Source: Euglena gracilis (lineage: Eukaryota > Euglenida > Euglenophyceae > Euglenales). Taken from it: a stretch of 64,000 bases of DNA. Of the stretch, positions 1 to 12,100 are shown one piece after another. Position 1 is the first letter of the stretch, and each line of letters begins with the position of its first letter. A program made the translations under genes and the position numbers. The stretch lies in assembly GCA_039621445.1 (NCBI GenBank), contig CP154955.1, positions 23,088,064 to 23,152,063 of the forward strand, given 5' to 3'. The notes below the pieces were generated by a model, which did no database searches, was not told where the DNA came from, and saw nothing but the letters and a program-made list of their open reading frames with translations.

Positions 1-1
1 T

Positions 2-690
2 GCAGAACCTAGCGGTGTGGCGATAACGTTGGACGTGAACGGCCGCTCGGCAAAAAGGACGGCCGAGAACGAGGAGGAGGAGCCCCTGTTGTTAGAAGAG
101 GCCCGCAAGAGCCTGCCGGCGGACCTGGAGAAGGTCCTGCTGAGCCAACAGAATGCTCGTTAAACTTGGATATTCGTTCCCTTTTTGAAGAGCTACCCAA
201 AATCAAAGGCCTGAAGGACAAGCCAGAGGTCAACAACCACTGGCAGGGTGGACAAGCTGCTGCGGGGAAGCCAGCAAAGAGTTTTGAGTTTGTTGGGAAT
301 ATAGGCGATAAATGAAGGGGTACAAGCTCTACGTGTTATTGGAACTGGACAGGTCGTTGGTAGAAGAAACAAAGAAAGCAAGCCTACCACATTCAGTGGA
401 GCAAAAGGAGCAGAAGTTGTTCAGCACCGAGGACCTGAAGTTTCAACAGGAGGTGGAGATGGTCAACAAGGCCAAATGTGGTTTCTTCCACCCAGAAGTT
501 CTTTCCAATTCATCCCCCTCCACCATTTGCCTCTGTCGTGTATTTTACTTTCCCCAGGTGGAGGAAGTATAGAAAAGGGAAAGGAGGATGGCCAAGCTTT
601 GGAAGAGATGGACATGGCAAAGGATGCTGGAAGAAGGGAGTAACAGGCAAAGGCAGAGGTGCAAAAGATGCCAGAGTGGTTTTACACGTC
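2..690 (+). pseudogene. gag-like remnant of the DIRS-like element
   Basis: From base 2 a frame is open for 54 codons (acidic, with Glu-Glu-Glu-Glu-Pro-Leu-Leu-Leu and a leucine-rich helix) to a TAA at 164. It continues in frame after that stop to a TGA near 313 with Lys/Pro/Gly-rich sequence, then shifts frame. Around 590-660 the text encodes Gly/Arg/Lys/His-rich peptide (GRDGHGKG) of the kind seen at the C-terminus of retroelement Gag proteins; the 57 kb gag region has similar low-complexity peptide. The assignment rests on this composition and on the recombinase directly downstream, not on a recognised domain. Confidence 0.4.
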
Positions 691-769
691 TTTGGAACAT
701 CCTCCTGCAGGGGTGGTCCCCCCACCAGTCATCATCTATCTGTCGAGATTGCTGATGGTATTGTGTAAT

Positions 770-1440
770 TGTTCAAAATATGCCCTACACAAGCCAGAAA
801 GGCTTACTCAGAAGTACTGCTGTTGCCAGGGGTTGGGGAGAAATTGAGATTTCACCCCGTTTATATCCTGGAACAAAAATATTCAAAAAATATGGTCTGG
901 GATCTCTTGAGGCCTCTACCTGGCATCTGGCCTCAACTCCATTTGAGTCACTGAAAAATAACCTGTCACTCTTACGTTTACAACTCGCTCACTCTTCTGC
1001 GTCGCCACTAAATGTTTCAGATTTATCAGAAAATGAAAAGATGTAGAAGTTTAATTCGCTCAAATCCTTATGTGAAAATTAGGTGAAAGGGGCAAAAAAA
1101 TTCAAAATGGGAGAGAGAATGGTCCTTTTACCAGAAATCCACCAAATCTCCCCCTTTCACCTTTTAAAGGAGTATGTGGCCCTCAAAAGGGCACATTGCC
1201 CCACAAGGCTGTGTTTTTGACTCTCCAAGCCCGTTCGGAGGTATTAAGGCAGACACCAATTCATTTTTGACAAAAATGCCTTAGAAGGCTTTAGGATTGA
1301 TTCCCGCATTTTAGGTTCCCACTCCACGAGGGGGGCGGGAGTCAACATGATGAAAAATTGGGTTTAAGTTCAGAGTTGGTGTGCGAAATGGGTCAGTGGA
1401 AAATTGTGGACGCCTCACCCAACTAACAGAGGTTGGGCGC
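770..1440 (+). pseudogene. Tyrosine recombinase remnant of the DIRS-like element
   Basis: Translated pieces in shifting frames match the recombinases of the elements at 60-62 kb: KAYSEVLLLPGVGEKLRFHP (compare NAYAAVLLLPGFGSLRFSP in the minus-strand element), then a block around 1145-1180 matching its HLLKEYV stretch, the HSTRGAGV box at 1320-1343 (catalytic H-x-x-R of tyrosine recombinases) and VCEMGQWK at about 1379-1402, just before where the nucleophilic Tyr would lie. Several stops and frameshifts separate the blocks. The order of blocks is as expected for the family, so identification is fairly safe although the gene is dead. Confidence 0.65.
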
Positions 1441-1920
1441 CAGAGAAAACTTGGAGCACGCTTTATAATTGAAAGTTTTTTACGGGGCACCCACCCCCGT
1501 GGGGAGCGCAGTCGACCCAACAGGGGGGAAGTCCCTCCCTCACTCCCCTGGGGAAATTACGGGCGAAGCACAAACGCCGAGTCAGCCCACCCTGCCTTCC
1601 CAGAAAAGAAAAACGATCCTCGGGGGGGCTCCAGTAAGGGGTCCCCCCAGATATCGTCCGTGCCGGAGCGAAGGGCCGAGTACTCCCGGGAAGTCTGACC
1701 AGGGAGGAAATGGCTATGAGGGCGGAGCACAAGAGGGGGGTGGTGCCTGCACACAAAGCAGGATCCCACCCCCAGAGTGTGCGAAGCCCGGATGGTCAGC
1801 GCCCTTAATGTCCCTTCCTCCCCTCTCGGTTGGACACGGGGGGGGGGGGCTGCGATCCCTGGTTGGTTTACCTGGGAGTACGAGCAGTGATAAACCACAC
1901 ACCTCAGATTATATTTGCGG

Positions 1921-4060
1921 GCACTCCTGAGGCTCCTGAGGCTTCGGCCTGGTATTTCAAGTTGTAGGATGAATCCCAGCTGGCATTATTTTTTTGCGAA
2001 ATGTTCTCTTTATTTTTCGGCCTGGCATTTCACGAAGACACCCCCTGCCAACCAAAAAGCACCCTCCGTCAGATGGACCATGGTGTTTTGGGGATGCCTT
2101 TGGCGTTACTTGGGGTGTCAGATGCTCATTTTCTTTAAAAAAAAAACTGCGTTTTGCAGGAAGTTTCTCAGGCAATTGTCCCATTTCGGCCTAGCCCGGC
2201 CAAGAGAGGTGTAGAAGTAATTCTTTCCCTTTCTGTGCAATGCAAAAAAAAGGCATAGAACAACTCGGTGGTTTGGATGCAAAATGGTCACTGAAGGATG
2301 GAAGGTAATTTTTCTTCTGTTGCAATAATGAATGGCGGGATGCAGGAAAACATAGACAGATGGAGGTGGTTTGGTGAGGTGAGGTACTGGCTGGCAATCA
2401 AAAGAATGATGGCAGTGCAGGGATGTTTCTCAAGATTGGTCACGAGCTGCCTGGGCCTCTCCGCGGGAGGACACTGGTCGTGTTGTGGCAGACCGAACCA
2501 CACTGGGATCATAGATTCACTAACGTCTGTGTGATCCCCCCCCCCTGCGGGTTGGTGGGCTGTTGAGAGTGGGTGGGTGGTTTGGGGCCCCTGGAACCCC
2601 CCAGTGCGCCATGGGTCCGATTTTGGCCCAGCGGAACAAAAAAAAAAAAATATAAAAGAATAGCCACGCGCCATGGGGGCGGAATTACCTTTCAGCGTTT
2701 TTGGCCAATTGGGCTGGGTTTGTTGGTGGCTGGGTGGTTGGCCCCCCTCGTGAAGGGAGGGGGCTCGTGGGTGGGTGGGTGGGTGGATTTAGGCCCCGGA
2801 AAAAGTGCCCCCCCCCCGGATCACTAAATGAATCTATGGCTGGGACTTGTTGTGAAATCGGAATGCTTGGCCAGAATTGGATCAGAGAGGCGGCGACCTG
2901 GAAGTGACGACAAGCTGAATTTACCAACCCGGGGTATTTTTTTTTTTAAGCCTGGCTGCGCCTCCCCCCACCATCCAGGTTGCTGAAATTAAAAACTCCC
3001 CCCACCTATGAGAAACCCGTTTCTTATAGGTGGGTTTCCAAAAAATGGCCCAAGGGGTTTCTTATATGTGGGGGTTTCTCATGGGCGGGTTTCAATGTCC
3101 GAAAATAATTTGATCCGACAAAAAGCCAAAATTGGCCAAAAAAAAGTCAAAATTTCCTTTCGGCGATGAATTGGGGGCTCTCATGGGTGGTCGGGTTCAA
3201 AGCTCCCCAGGGTTACTTATAGGTGGGGGTTTCTTATAGGTGGGCGTCGGTCCAAAAATCCCCAAAGGGTTTCTCATAGCTGGGGGTTTCTTTTGAAGGG
3301 GGGTTTCTTATGGGTGGGGGGGGGGGGCAAGTTGGGCCAGCCCGGCAGAGCTCAGCCGGACCAAAAAGAACCCGGCATAACCCACCGAATTTTTCATAAA
3401 AAAGGATCAAAAATGAGGAAAAATGCATTGTTGAGGATTTTTGTGCTTTTAACCCCCAAAACTTTGGGCCTTTTGTGCCTGATTTCAGGGCACCAGCCGG
3501 ATCCAGCTGGCAGCCTACTTGTGGCCATTTTAGCCAACGTTTGCTCACACTTGGCTTCTTTTGCCACTTTTGGGAAGCTTTTGGCACTTTTGCCCACTAT
3601 GTCTTGTGCGGCCCACCTTGGGTGGGTTGGGGGTTTGTTTAGAATTTGTGGGTGTGTGGGTGGTGAACATGTGTGGGTGGGTTTGGCCCATTGGACCTGT
3701 CTCGCAGGGGGGGGGGGGTTGCTAAAGTTATGCCCAACCTGGCTGCAGCTCAAGACGGCCGGGAAAACTTAAAATGTAACGGAAAGCGTAAATTGAACCT
3801 GTGTCCGTCCCTCTTTTCAGCCACTTGAATCATAAAATGTGCATATAAACCTGCCCAAAAATTATGACAATCAATTTATCAACTGGGGGCTGGATTTATC
3901 ATCATGTGCGAAAAAAATGCTTTATTCAATCAGCATCCAATCCAGGCCATCATTCCCTTGGCGACCGGGGGAGGATTTCTTTTCCTGTCACCCATTTGAG
4001 TTGAAACCCCACCCAGCCGTGACCGGCATAAAATGGAGCCCCACGTTTAAGTGTGGGGTC
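1921..4060. other. No gene seen; repeat-rich spacer
   Basis: No reading frame here shows recognisable protein character. The stretch has G/C homopolymer tracts, GGGTGGGTGGGT runs near 2570 and 2770, and the minisatellite described separately at 2985-3330. Confidence 0.5.
2985..3330 (+). repeat. Degenerate minisatellite around GGTTTCTTATAGGTGGG
   Basis: The phrase GGGTTTCTTATAGGTGGGG or a close variant recurs at irregular spacing (about 25-60 bases), interrupted by TCCAAAAA/GCCCAAAG text. A related array with GGGTTTCTTATATTTGGGTG lies at 37870-38260, so it is a dispersed family. Confidence 0.7.
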
Positions 4061-5495
4061 GCTGAGCTCTTATCCCTTTATGGATAAGAGCGAAGCTTAC
4101 TCCTGGGGGTCGGACCCCCTGCCCCCCCCCCCCCCCAATCGGGCCACCTTGGGAACCGGTGGATTATCACCATGATCCCGGCTCCGTTCCCGGAATTTTT
4201 TTTCAGCGCGAGCAACTGGATTTTCAGGCCCAAGTTATTCACGCGCGAAGGGGTCCAAACTGGGTGGGATTGACCCGCCCCCCCCCCTTCTAACGCTGCC
4301 ATTTCGCCAGGGTCCAAAAATCGGTCAAGATCAATTTTTCCAAACTATCTCGAGAAAACGTACATTATTTCCGGAAATGTTGGTCTGATGAAATATACCC
4401 CCAGAAGCCCTCTTTCGTCCCCTGTCCGCCGTTCTGGCTGCCGATACGCCCGGCCCATGTTCTGAAGTGCTTTTGCGGCCCAAAACGAGCATTTTGGGGC
4501 GTTTATTTGGGCCGATTTTGGGCCAAAAAAATTGATTTCTCCAAAATATCTCGACAATGAAGCAAAATCAAACAAAATGTCCGGAGAGCAAAAATGAAGC
4601 CCTTGGAATGCCCTATCCAACCATGGCATACTTTTCCCCCTTCGTGTAGCCCGAATTACGGCCATTTTTCGGCCAATTTTGGGGGCCATTTTGGGCCGTT
4701 TTCGGGGTCAAAAAATCGATGTTTTCAAAATATCTCGGAAATGAACCAAAATCAAGGGAAATGTTCGGAGACCTAAATTGAAGGCCTTAAAAAGCTCTAT
4801 CTAACGGTACTTTGATTTCCCCGCAACTCCCCGCCTAGCCCGAGTTACGGCCATTATTTGGCCAATTTTGGCCATTTTGTACAATTTTGGCCCGAAACGA
4901 TTCTTGTTGGCCACTCGGCCCCGGAAAAATCGTTTTTGAGCCGAAGACGAGCGTTTTTCGACCCCCCGGCGCCACGTTTTTGGCCCGAAACCCATGGAGT
5001 TCGGGTCAAAAACGGGTCAAAACAGCTGAAAATTCAAAATAATTTTTCCCAAAACGATGTTTTTTCGGCCTCCCGGACCTGGAAAACCTGTTTTTGAGCC
5101 GAAAATGAGTATTTTACGACCTCCTGGCACCCCGTTTTTGGCCCGAAACCCATAGCGGGGTAAAAAAAGTCGAAAAAATCAAAAAAAAAATGCCCAAAAC
5201 CATATTTTTTTGGGCTCCCATTAAAACTGTTTTTGAGCCGAAAATGGTCGTTTTTCGACCCCCCCCCCGACCCCCTGGTTTTTTTTTTTTGGCCCGAAAC
5301 CCATGAATTTTGGGTCAAAACCGGGTAAAAAAAAAGTCCAAAAAATCCAAAAATACGGGTGGGGTTAACATTTCAGAAATTATTGCAATTACCGCAAATT
5401 GCAAGGGTGTATTTTGTAAAATATAAACTATGCAAAGTTTGCAATGCTGGTCTTTTCGGCCTTCCATTACGTGCAAGTGCAATTAAGAGCTCAGC
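4061..5495 (+). mobile_element. Non-autonomous inverted-repeat element, reference copy (1.4 kb family)
   Basis: The ends are perfect 12-bp inverted repeats: GCTGAGCTCTTA at 4061-4072 and TAAGAGCTCAGC at 5484-5495. Just inside the left end is a hairpin (CTCTTATCC...GGATAAGAG), then the phrase GCGAAGCTTACTC shared with other copies. The body consists of degenerate tandem modules of about 190 bases, each with a CAAAATATCTCG(A/G) core, AGCAAAATCAA, a CCCGAGTTACGGCCATTTT block and TTTTGGCC repeats. No protein-coding frame is credible. Further copies lie at 8165-8945 (partial), 31452-32711 (minus), 36848-38480 (minus) and 41876-43059 (plus). It is either a MITE-like DNA element or a mobilised satellite; no target duplication was identified. 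Confidence 0.65.
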
Positions 5496-8164
5496 ACAAC
5501 ACAAAACCTGGTACTGTTGGGAGTGTGGGGGGATGTGTGGGACGTTGTGGGGATGTGTCCGAATAAGGTGTTGGATGCCTCTGGTTTCACACAGAAAAGA
5601 TCTTGTCGGTTCTGTGGGGGGTCTGGACGAGGCCAACGGTCGAGTAAATCAAAAAATGATGCCAAAAAATTCATGTATGGTATATTGTGGTGGGGGGTGC
5701 TGTGTAGGGGGTGTGGGGGGGAATCACCAAATCGGGAGGTTTGACTTTTCGGCTCAAAAAAACCCTGATACAAGTGGATGCACTTATAAAGAACACCGTC
5801 TTCCTGGAGAAACTTCAATTATTGAAATGTTGTTGGGACTTTTGAAAAAATCATTCACATTTTTTTCCCAAAAACGTTCAATCACAATACCATGTTTTGT
5901 TCACTTTTCTAAAAGATCATAAAAGAAACAATCCACTAAGTCAACGTATGGGCAGGACACTGGAGCTCACAACTATTTTTGGGGAATCTAGGTTGAAACC
6001 CGCCAGAATCACCACCTGCCCTTTCCCAAAACAGGTTTCTCAACACAAGCTACCTGAGGACGAGGAAGGACGGCCACATGAGCTGTCTGGCCGAAGAACC
6101 CCAACATCCTCGTGCTTCTTGGGTTCCGGAATGGAGTCTTGCCGGGAGTTTCGTAAAGAGCCGGTTGACCTGGTGGCACAAGATCCAGGAAGAATTAGGA
6201 AATCAGAAACTTAGGCTCCAGATTCACCCGAGAATGAACCATTGGTCATGAAATCCCCAAATGTTGAAGCTTGGGTGTATCAAAAATGCCGGGGACCGGA
6301 CATTCTAAATGTGATTTTCTGTTACAATGTAACTTCGTTTCATATGTTTTTCTTTTCAGGGCCAAAAGTTTTTTCCTGTACTGTATTCTGGGTTTCCGGC
6401 AGGTGCCCGCAGAGAACATCAAATCTTCTTTGAGAGTGCACTCATCATAATTATAAGTGCGGTTCAAGGAACAGAACATGTGCGACATCGAGGAATGTAA
6501 ATGTTATAACGGTGAGCATTGTGGTGAATACTCCAATGCTCAGCCTTGTACACTGTGGACTGTCCTTTGATCAACCTCGGTATATATGTATCCCATGTAT
6601 AACCTTGGGGGTTATAAATGGGAGGGGGCCGTTGGGCTCCAATCCCTTTTTCTCATCAAGCTGGGCAAGGGTAATTGCAGATCATTGATATGACCCCGGC
6701 CCTTTTTCCAGATTGTGTAAGACAGGAGCGACTGGATCTGGCTCCCCTCGCGGGAGTTATATCGTCGGTCGCATTAAACCATACCCTTGAGCACCCCCCA
6801 TCTTCTTCCACGAGCAGAATTGCCTATTCACACGCGAAGATGATGTTCTGGGTTGTGTTCATGGCCCAAGAGGCCATATATGACACCGCTGACGACAAAT
6901 CCCAGGCATGCAAGGGAAAACAAAACGGAACGGCAAGGGAGTTCCAAATTGTGTGCGAGAGAGGATTTCTGGAGCCAATAAGCAGCCAAAGAAATAAACA
7001 ATGCTGATTGCAACAAACCGAAGCAACAACAAAAAAAGGACAAAAGGAAAGCAGAGCACACCGCATGGATTCTCCAAGCTGGCCCGGGGCAGCACTGGAA
7101 GGTCGACCGACACCACGTTGGTTCCTTCTTGCTGACCCTTCATGGGAAAAGAACGACCTCAAACCCAATGCAAAAATACGCAGGTGCATCCTTGGGATTC
7201 TGAGGGAATGCACAACACGGTGCTGTAGGGAGTCAGCAGTCGCTCCTCTGCAGAAAGAAATTATTATGCGACAGCTTACTCAACGTGCGCCTTCGGCAAC
7301 GATGAAGCAAAAACAGAGTTCAGAAATGTGCCTCCGTGTAAGCTTATGAAGCCCGGGGAGGCCAAAATAACACTTTTGGGGGGGGTCAGTTTTAGGAGCT
7401 GAAAATTTAGCTCTGTTTCTTGGCACTTTGCCCCAAAAATAGAGGAACCTCCCTGGGCCACTCTGGGGGCTGGGGCGGGACGACCCAACCAAAGCCCCAA
7501 ACTCAAAAAACTCTGCAATTGTCCCTTTCAAAAAAGATGCAGTATAAATCTAATGCAATTTCGAAATTTTCCATTCCTCCACGTGCATTTTTCCAGTCCT
7601 GGGGACTGGGGGACGAAGGCTTTTATTGTGCGCCCTGTGCACTGCGCGTGGTGCCCTCCAAGGAAGCAGCTTGCGTGGCACTTGATTGTGGCCGCCCTGC
7701 ACTCGAGGATGGGCGGCCCATGCTTGAGGGAGGCCCTGTTCCGCCGAAGCGAGAGTCAGCAGTGGTTGGCCGCGAGCCCTGAGCCAAATGGGAGGCCGCT
7801 CCACCCATCGCCTCGGCAAGGGGGAGGGGTCTGATTGATGGTAACTCTCTGGCCTGGGTAGTCAACAATTTCCTATCCTCAAAACTTTACTTTCTACAAC
7901 CTCCATCTCTGGCAAAAAAACCTTTAAGGTGCCTTTTGCTTTTCATTTTCTTCCTGGTTTGGCAAAAAATGAGTTTGATATGCACACCTTTAAATTTGCA
8001 AATGCAATGCCATTTTTTGGAAGAATTGCACAAAAAAAGGTCATGTATTGTTGTCTGTTGGACCCAGCAGAGGAGGGGCTCAACTTGGGTTGAACAAGTT
8101 GGGTCCAACAGTCTGGGGGGGATCACTTTCTCCATACTTGGGCTCACATACCACATAACTATGC
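5496..8164. other. No confident gene; one exon candidate inside
   Basis: AT-moderate sequence with several medium open frames on the plus strand (5897-6214 and 6675-7007). Their composition is not convincing and no domain is recognised. The acceptor-like CCCAAAACAG at about 6025-6034, followed by an open Glu/Arg-rich stretch, could mark an exon, but nothing corroborates it. The exon candidate at 7597-7782 is listed separately. Confidence 0.4.
7597..7782 (+). CDS. Candidate terminal exon, unknown protein
   Basis: A pyrimidine-rich tract ending TTTTTCCAG (to 7596) precedes a 62-codon open frame that is GC-rich and ends at TGA 7780-7782. It encodes a Cys-containing peptide (GFYCAPCALRVVPSK, then CVALDCGRPALEDGRPMLEG). 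Composition is more protein-like than the surroundings, but there is no matching upstream exon and no recognisable domain. Chance is a real possibility. Confidence 0.22.
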   Translation, partial: SWGLGDEGFYCAPCALRVVPSKEAACVALDCGRPALEDGRPMLEGGPVPPKRESAVVGREP

Positions 8165-8945
8165 CACATAACAGAATCACCATGACCCCTTTCCCGATAT
8201 TTTTTAGTCGCAAGCAACTGCAGCCTGGCTTTCCAAATCACCTCCGCTTTGACCCCCAAGTCCCCGCCAAGCGGGAGGGGTCCAAATTGGGTAAGGTTAG
8301 CCACTCCCCAACCCGACCCTGCCATTTCGCAGAGTCCAGATATTTGGTCAAAAAAAAATCGATTTTTCAAAAATATCTCGAGAAAACGTTCATTTCAGAA
8401 AATATCTGCCAGACCAAATCAACCACTCTGAGGCGGCCAAACTCGCACTTCCTCAAATTGAGAAGTTTACCAAAAAAATACAAAAAAGGCTGGCACCTCC
8501 GGCTCCAAAGTCAAAAAAATTGCCATGTGGGCAAACACACAGATTGACCCAAGAAATTAAATGCGAGTTGGCCGCGTAAGTCCTTGGAGACCCTCTATCG
8601 CCCTCCATACGCTGATTTGGCTGCCGGCACGCTTGGCACGTGTCCTGGCCCGTTTTTGTGGCCCAAAAAAAGCCATTTTTGGGGGCCATTTTTCAGTCAA
8701 GGAACCCATTTCCCCTCCAAAATATCTCGACAACGAAGCAAAAATCAAAGGAAATGTCCAGAGACCAAAAAGAATGAAGCTTTTTGGAATGCCTTATCCA
8801 ATTATGCTAACTTGCCCCCGGAAATGAAATAAAACCAAAGGAAATGTCCAGCAACGAAAAACAAAGCCCTTGAAACGCCATGTGTTTTGGTATTTTGATT
8901 TCCCCGTAACTCAAAGACTAGCCCGAGTACGGCCATTTTAAGGCA
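8165..8945 (+). mobile_element. Truncated copy of the 1.4 kb inverted-repeat family
   Basis: The stretch is collinear with 4165-4950. It has AATCACCATGACCCC, TTTTTTAGTCGCAAGCAACTG, GACCCCCAAGTCCCCGCC, the AAAATATCTCGAGAAAACG core near 8373, the CTCTATCGCCC block near 8593 and a second CAAAATATCTCGACAA core near 8720. Both inverted ends are missing. The right end runs into the pentanucleotide microsatellite. Confidence 0.7.
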
Positions 8946-8985
8946 GTTGGACTCCAAAATACTTGGGTGTTTTTGATAAAAAAAA

Positions 8986-9126
8986 TCCCATAAAACATAA
9001 CATAAAACATAACATAACATAACATAACATAACATAACATAACATAACATAACATAACATAACATAATATAACATAACATAACATACCATACCATACCAT
9101 ACCATACCATACCATACCATACCATA
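8986..9126 (+). repeat. Pentanucleotide microsatellite (CATAA)n then (CATAC)n
   Basis: An uninterrupted CATAA run changes to ACCAT/CATAC units in its last 50 bases. Open frames across it are artefacts of the repeat. Confidence 0.95.
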
Positions 9127-12100
9127 AACATAACATATATTTAAAATTATGGCCAAATCACTGGGGAACTTTGCACCCTGTATAAACCTCCACCCATCCA
9201 CCGCCGGATGGTTGTTTTTGGGCTCCAGATCCTGGGCCGGCGGGCCAAGCCGGGCCGGGCTAGCTGGGCCGTGGGCCGGGCCAGTTGGCCGCTGGGTCAG
9301 GCCGCATGGACGTGGGCAACCACATCCCTCAAAAATCTGCTGCCTCGTGGCACATGGCCTCAACCATCAAGCATCAACCATCAAGCAGGTGAATAGCCCA
9401 GCACTACACAAAACCAAGTCAAAAAAAATTGGGCCAACAATCCAGGGTCTTAACGAGAAGTCAGGGTAGTGTGCTTTCGATCCAGAGGGTTCAGGTCTGG
9501 GGGGCAAATCCCCCCGGCACTGAAAACACCTGGGCAGAATGGCCATTTACAAGTTTGTCTGGCCTGCCCATGGGAGACACACCACCCCCAGGGGACAGCT
9601 TTGCCCCCCCCCCTCGGCCGAACTAGGCATTTCCTGAAAATGATCATTTTTGGGCCCGGCAAAAAAATTTTTGTCACGAAACTGTGTACTTCTTCCCCAT
9701 CTGGGTAATGGCTCCCCTCCAGGCTTTTATTAAAACCCCTGGGGGGGAGGGTGGGGTTCACCCCACCCAGCCCAGCCCTGGACCCACCCACCCTACCCCC
9801 TTCCCCCCAGGGGGTCTTCTGACTTAAAGAAGCCTCCTCCCCTCATTCTGAGGGTGCTATTACGTGTGCAACGAGGCGTGCTCAAACGACGCACCTGGCT
9901 GCTCTCTGGTGGCTTCCTGGTGTCCTCAAAGATTTTGCGTGCCCGGTCCTCCATTTCTTCAATGCGCTCCAAGGTAATGGACTTCAGGGGCAGGATCTTG
10001 GGCTTGCTGAGGATCTCGCTAAGGGAACTCTTCTCGGAATACACGAGCCCAGGGTGCGGTGCCTATCTCCCGGTCAGTGGCTTTCCAATAAAACATCAGG
10101 AATTTCGCTTTGACAGCCAGGAATGCACTATTCTTGTTGACTCGCAAAATATTAGTGAAAATGCACATCCAGAAGCGGAGTGCGTATGTGAGCATTCTGG
10201 ATGTGTCGCATACACTTCCTGAGTTGCATCCAAATCGCGAAATGGAAGGCTCAGATATTTCACTGTACCTTTTCATCATTTCCTTTTAGCCAATAGAACA
10301 TTCCAAAAAGACAGGATATCCCCTCAGCACTCACTCGGTCCCACACGCACCCCAGTCAGGGAATTTCTTAAGCCGGAGGGTACCCTACCCCCCGGGGGGG
10401 TCCAGCCAGCCAGCAGCTCAAATCCAGCCAGCAGCCCAAATTCGGGCTGGGAGCCCCCCCCCCCGGGGTCGAGTGAAATAAAGTTGGGTCCAGCCCGGCC
10501 GGAGGCCGGGCCAGCCGGCTGCAGGCTGGCCAGCCAACTGGGCTGCCCAGCTCACTTATCCTTGCATTTTTTCCCCTCATCACAGCCCCTCCATCACAAC
10601 CCCCCAGCCTTGATCTAGCTCCACCCATCAAAAATGGCAAAAAAGGCAAAAATGTGTTAGAAAATTTTGGTTTTCCTCGACCCAGCCCAGCCCAGCCCCC
10701 TCCAGCCCCGGACCCCCCCCCCCCCCCCCCTGGGGGGGTCCAGCCAGCAGCTCAAATCCAGCCAGCAGCCTTTTTGCCAGCCGGAGGCTGGACCCCCCCC
10801 TCCCCCGGGGTCCTTAAGAAATTCCCTGACCCCAGTGAGACAACCTGCAACACCATCCTCCCAATCCAACCATTTCTGCTGCCCAGGCGGGGTGTGGTTG
10901 GTCGATGCTGGGAAACAGGCAATCCCATCACATTCTTCTGGCTGGTGGTGGCTGAACAGGAAGAATCTGCAGACATTCTGCTGAAATACACAATACCCTG
11001 CAGCAACCGACGGGCATTGCGCACCTGCGCATTGCGATGGGACCACCCCAGTCTGACTTTGGCGTTCTTGCTAGACGTTTTGCGAGAAGCCATGTTACAA
11101 AATGGACGCAATGCTTCTCTGCCCAAACCAGCCATGATTTATAACCTTTGTGCGAGCTCGGATCCAGCTGTGGTTCGCATGCAGCACTTCAATTAGAGAC
11201 GCATTTTGACATTTATGATGCAAACGCCCGCTGACGTCACTCCCTTCACAACGTAACATAGTCACAGGCAGACAAGAGCATCAAGTCAGAGTCTCAAGGG
11301 TTGAACGATGCTGTCATGCCAGAAAAAAATCCAGATCTGATCAGAAGCTGATTATCATGTTTTTTCTCATTTATTTTGCTGTTTAATCATTTTTGATATA
11401 ATATTTTATTTTTGATTCACTTCTGGTTTGCTTTGTTTTATTTTACTTCATTTTGATTCAGTGTGTTTTAATTCTTTTTTTTGGTCGTTTAAAGATTTTT
11501 CATGATTTACTTTGATAAAAAAAATTAAAAAACCGAGGCTTCTGGGAATAGGGGTCGCCGACGGGTGCAGCACCGCAACCAGACGAGGGTGTTGTCCCGA
11601 AAAAAAATGGCGCTTTGTGTCGCATCAACCTCGCAAGACAAAAAATTTTTTAGGTCAAAACCAGTGTGAAAAAAAAGCAAAAAAAAAGTTGGAATAATCA
11701 AAAAAATTCCCAGAGGTCGGAGATCGTGGACCGTGCTCCCACTCGTCCTGGAGTCCCGCATTGTGAAATGATGGCTACGCACTTGGTCAAAAAGAATGCG
11801 CACCTGCGCATTTGAAAAATGCATCCCCGGCTCTCTCAGTTTCAGTTGGGCAAATCAATTCAAGGGCGAGGGGGACAATTTGAACAGTGCCCTCCTTGGT
11901 GCAGTGACTAACGGGCTGAGGGGTTTTGGCAGTGCAGGAAGCTGAGCATCGACCCCAAAAATGTCAGAATAGTCATTTTGTCGAGTGTACTGTTCTTAAA
12001 TATCTCAGGAAACCATTCATTTGGGGTGCCCAAATTTTGCAAAAAAAGGTCTGTTCCAAGGTACATGAAATAGTGGTATTTTTGTGTTTGTGGGTCAACG

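Larger units (their letters stand above)
1..1920 (+). mobile_element. Decayed DIRS/Ngaro-type retroelement (fragment at window edge)
   Basis: The stretch begins inside a gag-like reading frame and passes directly into a tyrosine-recombinase-like region, so the reverse transcriptase and RNase H part seems deleted. The recombinase part shares peptide blocks with the two elements at 57-64 kb: a stretch around 790-850 beginning with Ala-Arg-Lys-Ala-Tyr, the HSTRGAGV box at 1320-1343 and the MGQWK block near 1388. Sequence after 1440 is GC-rich and resembles the 3' end of the 61 kb element (repeated GGCGGAGCACAAG-like phrases). Frames are broken throughout, so this is a dead copy. The right boundary is approximate. 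Confidence 0.6.
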
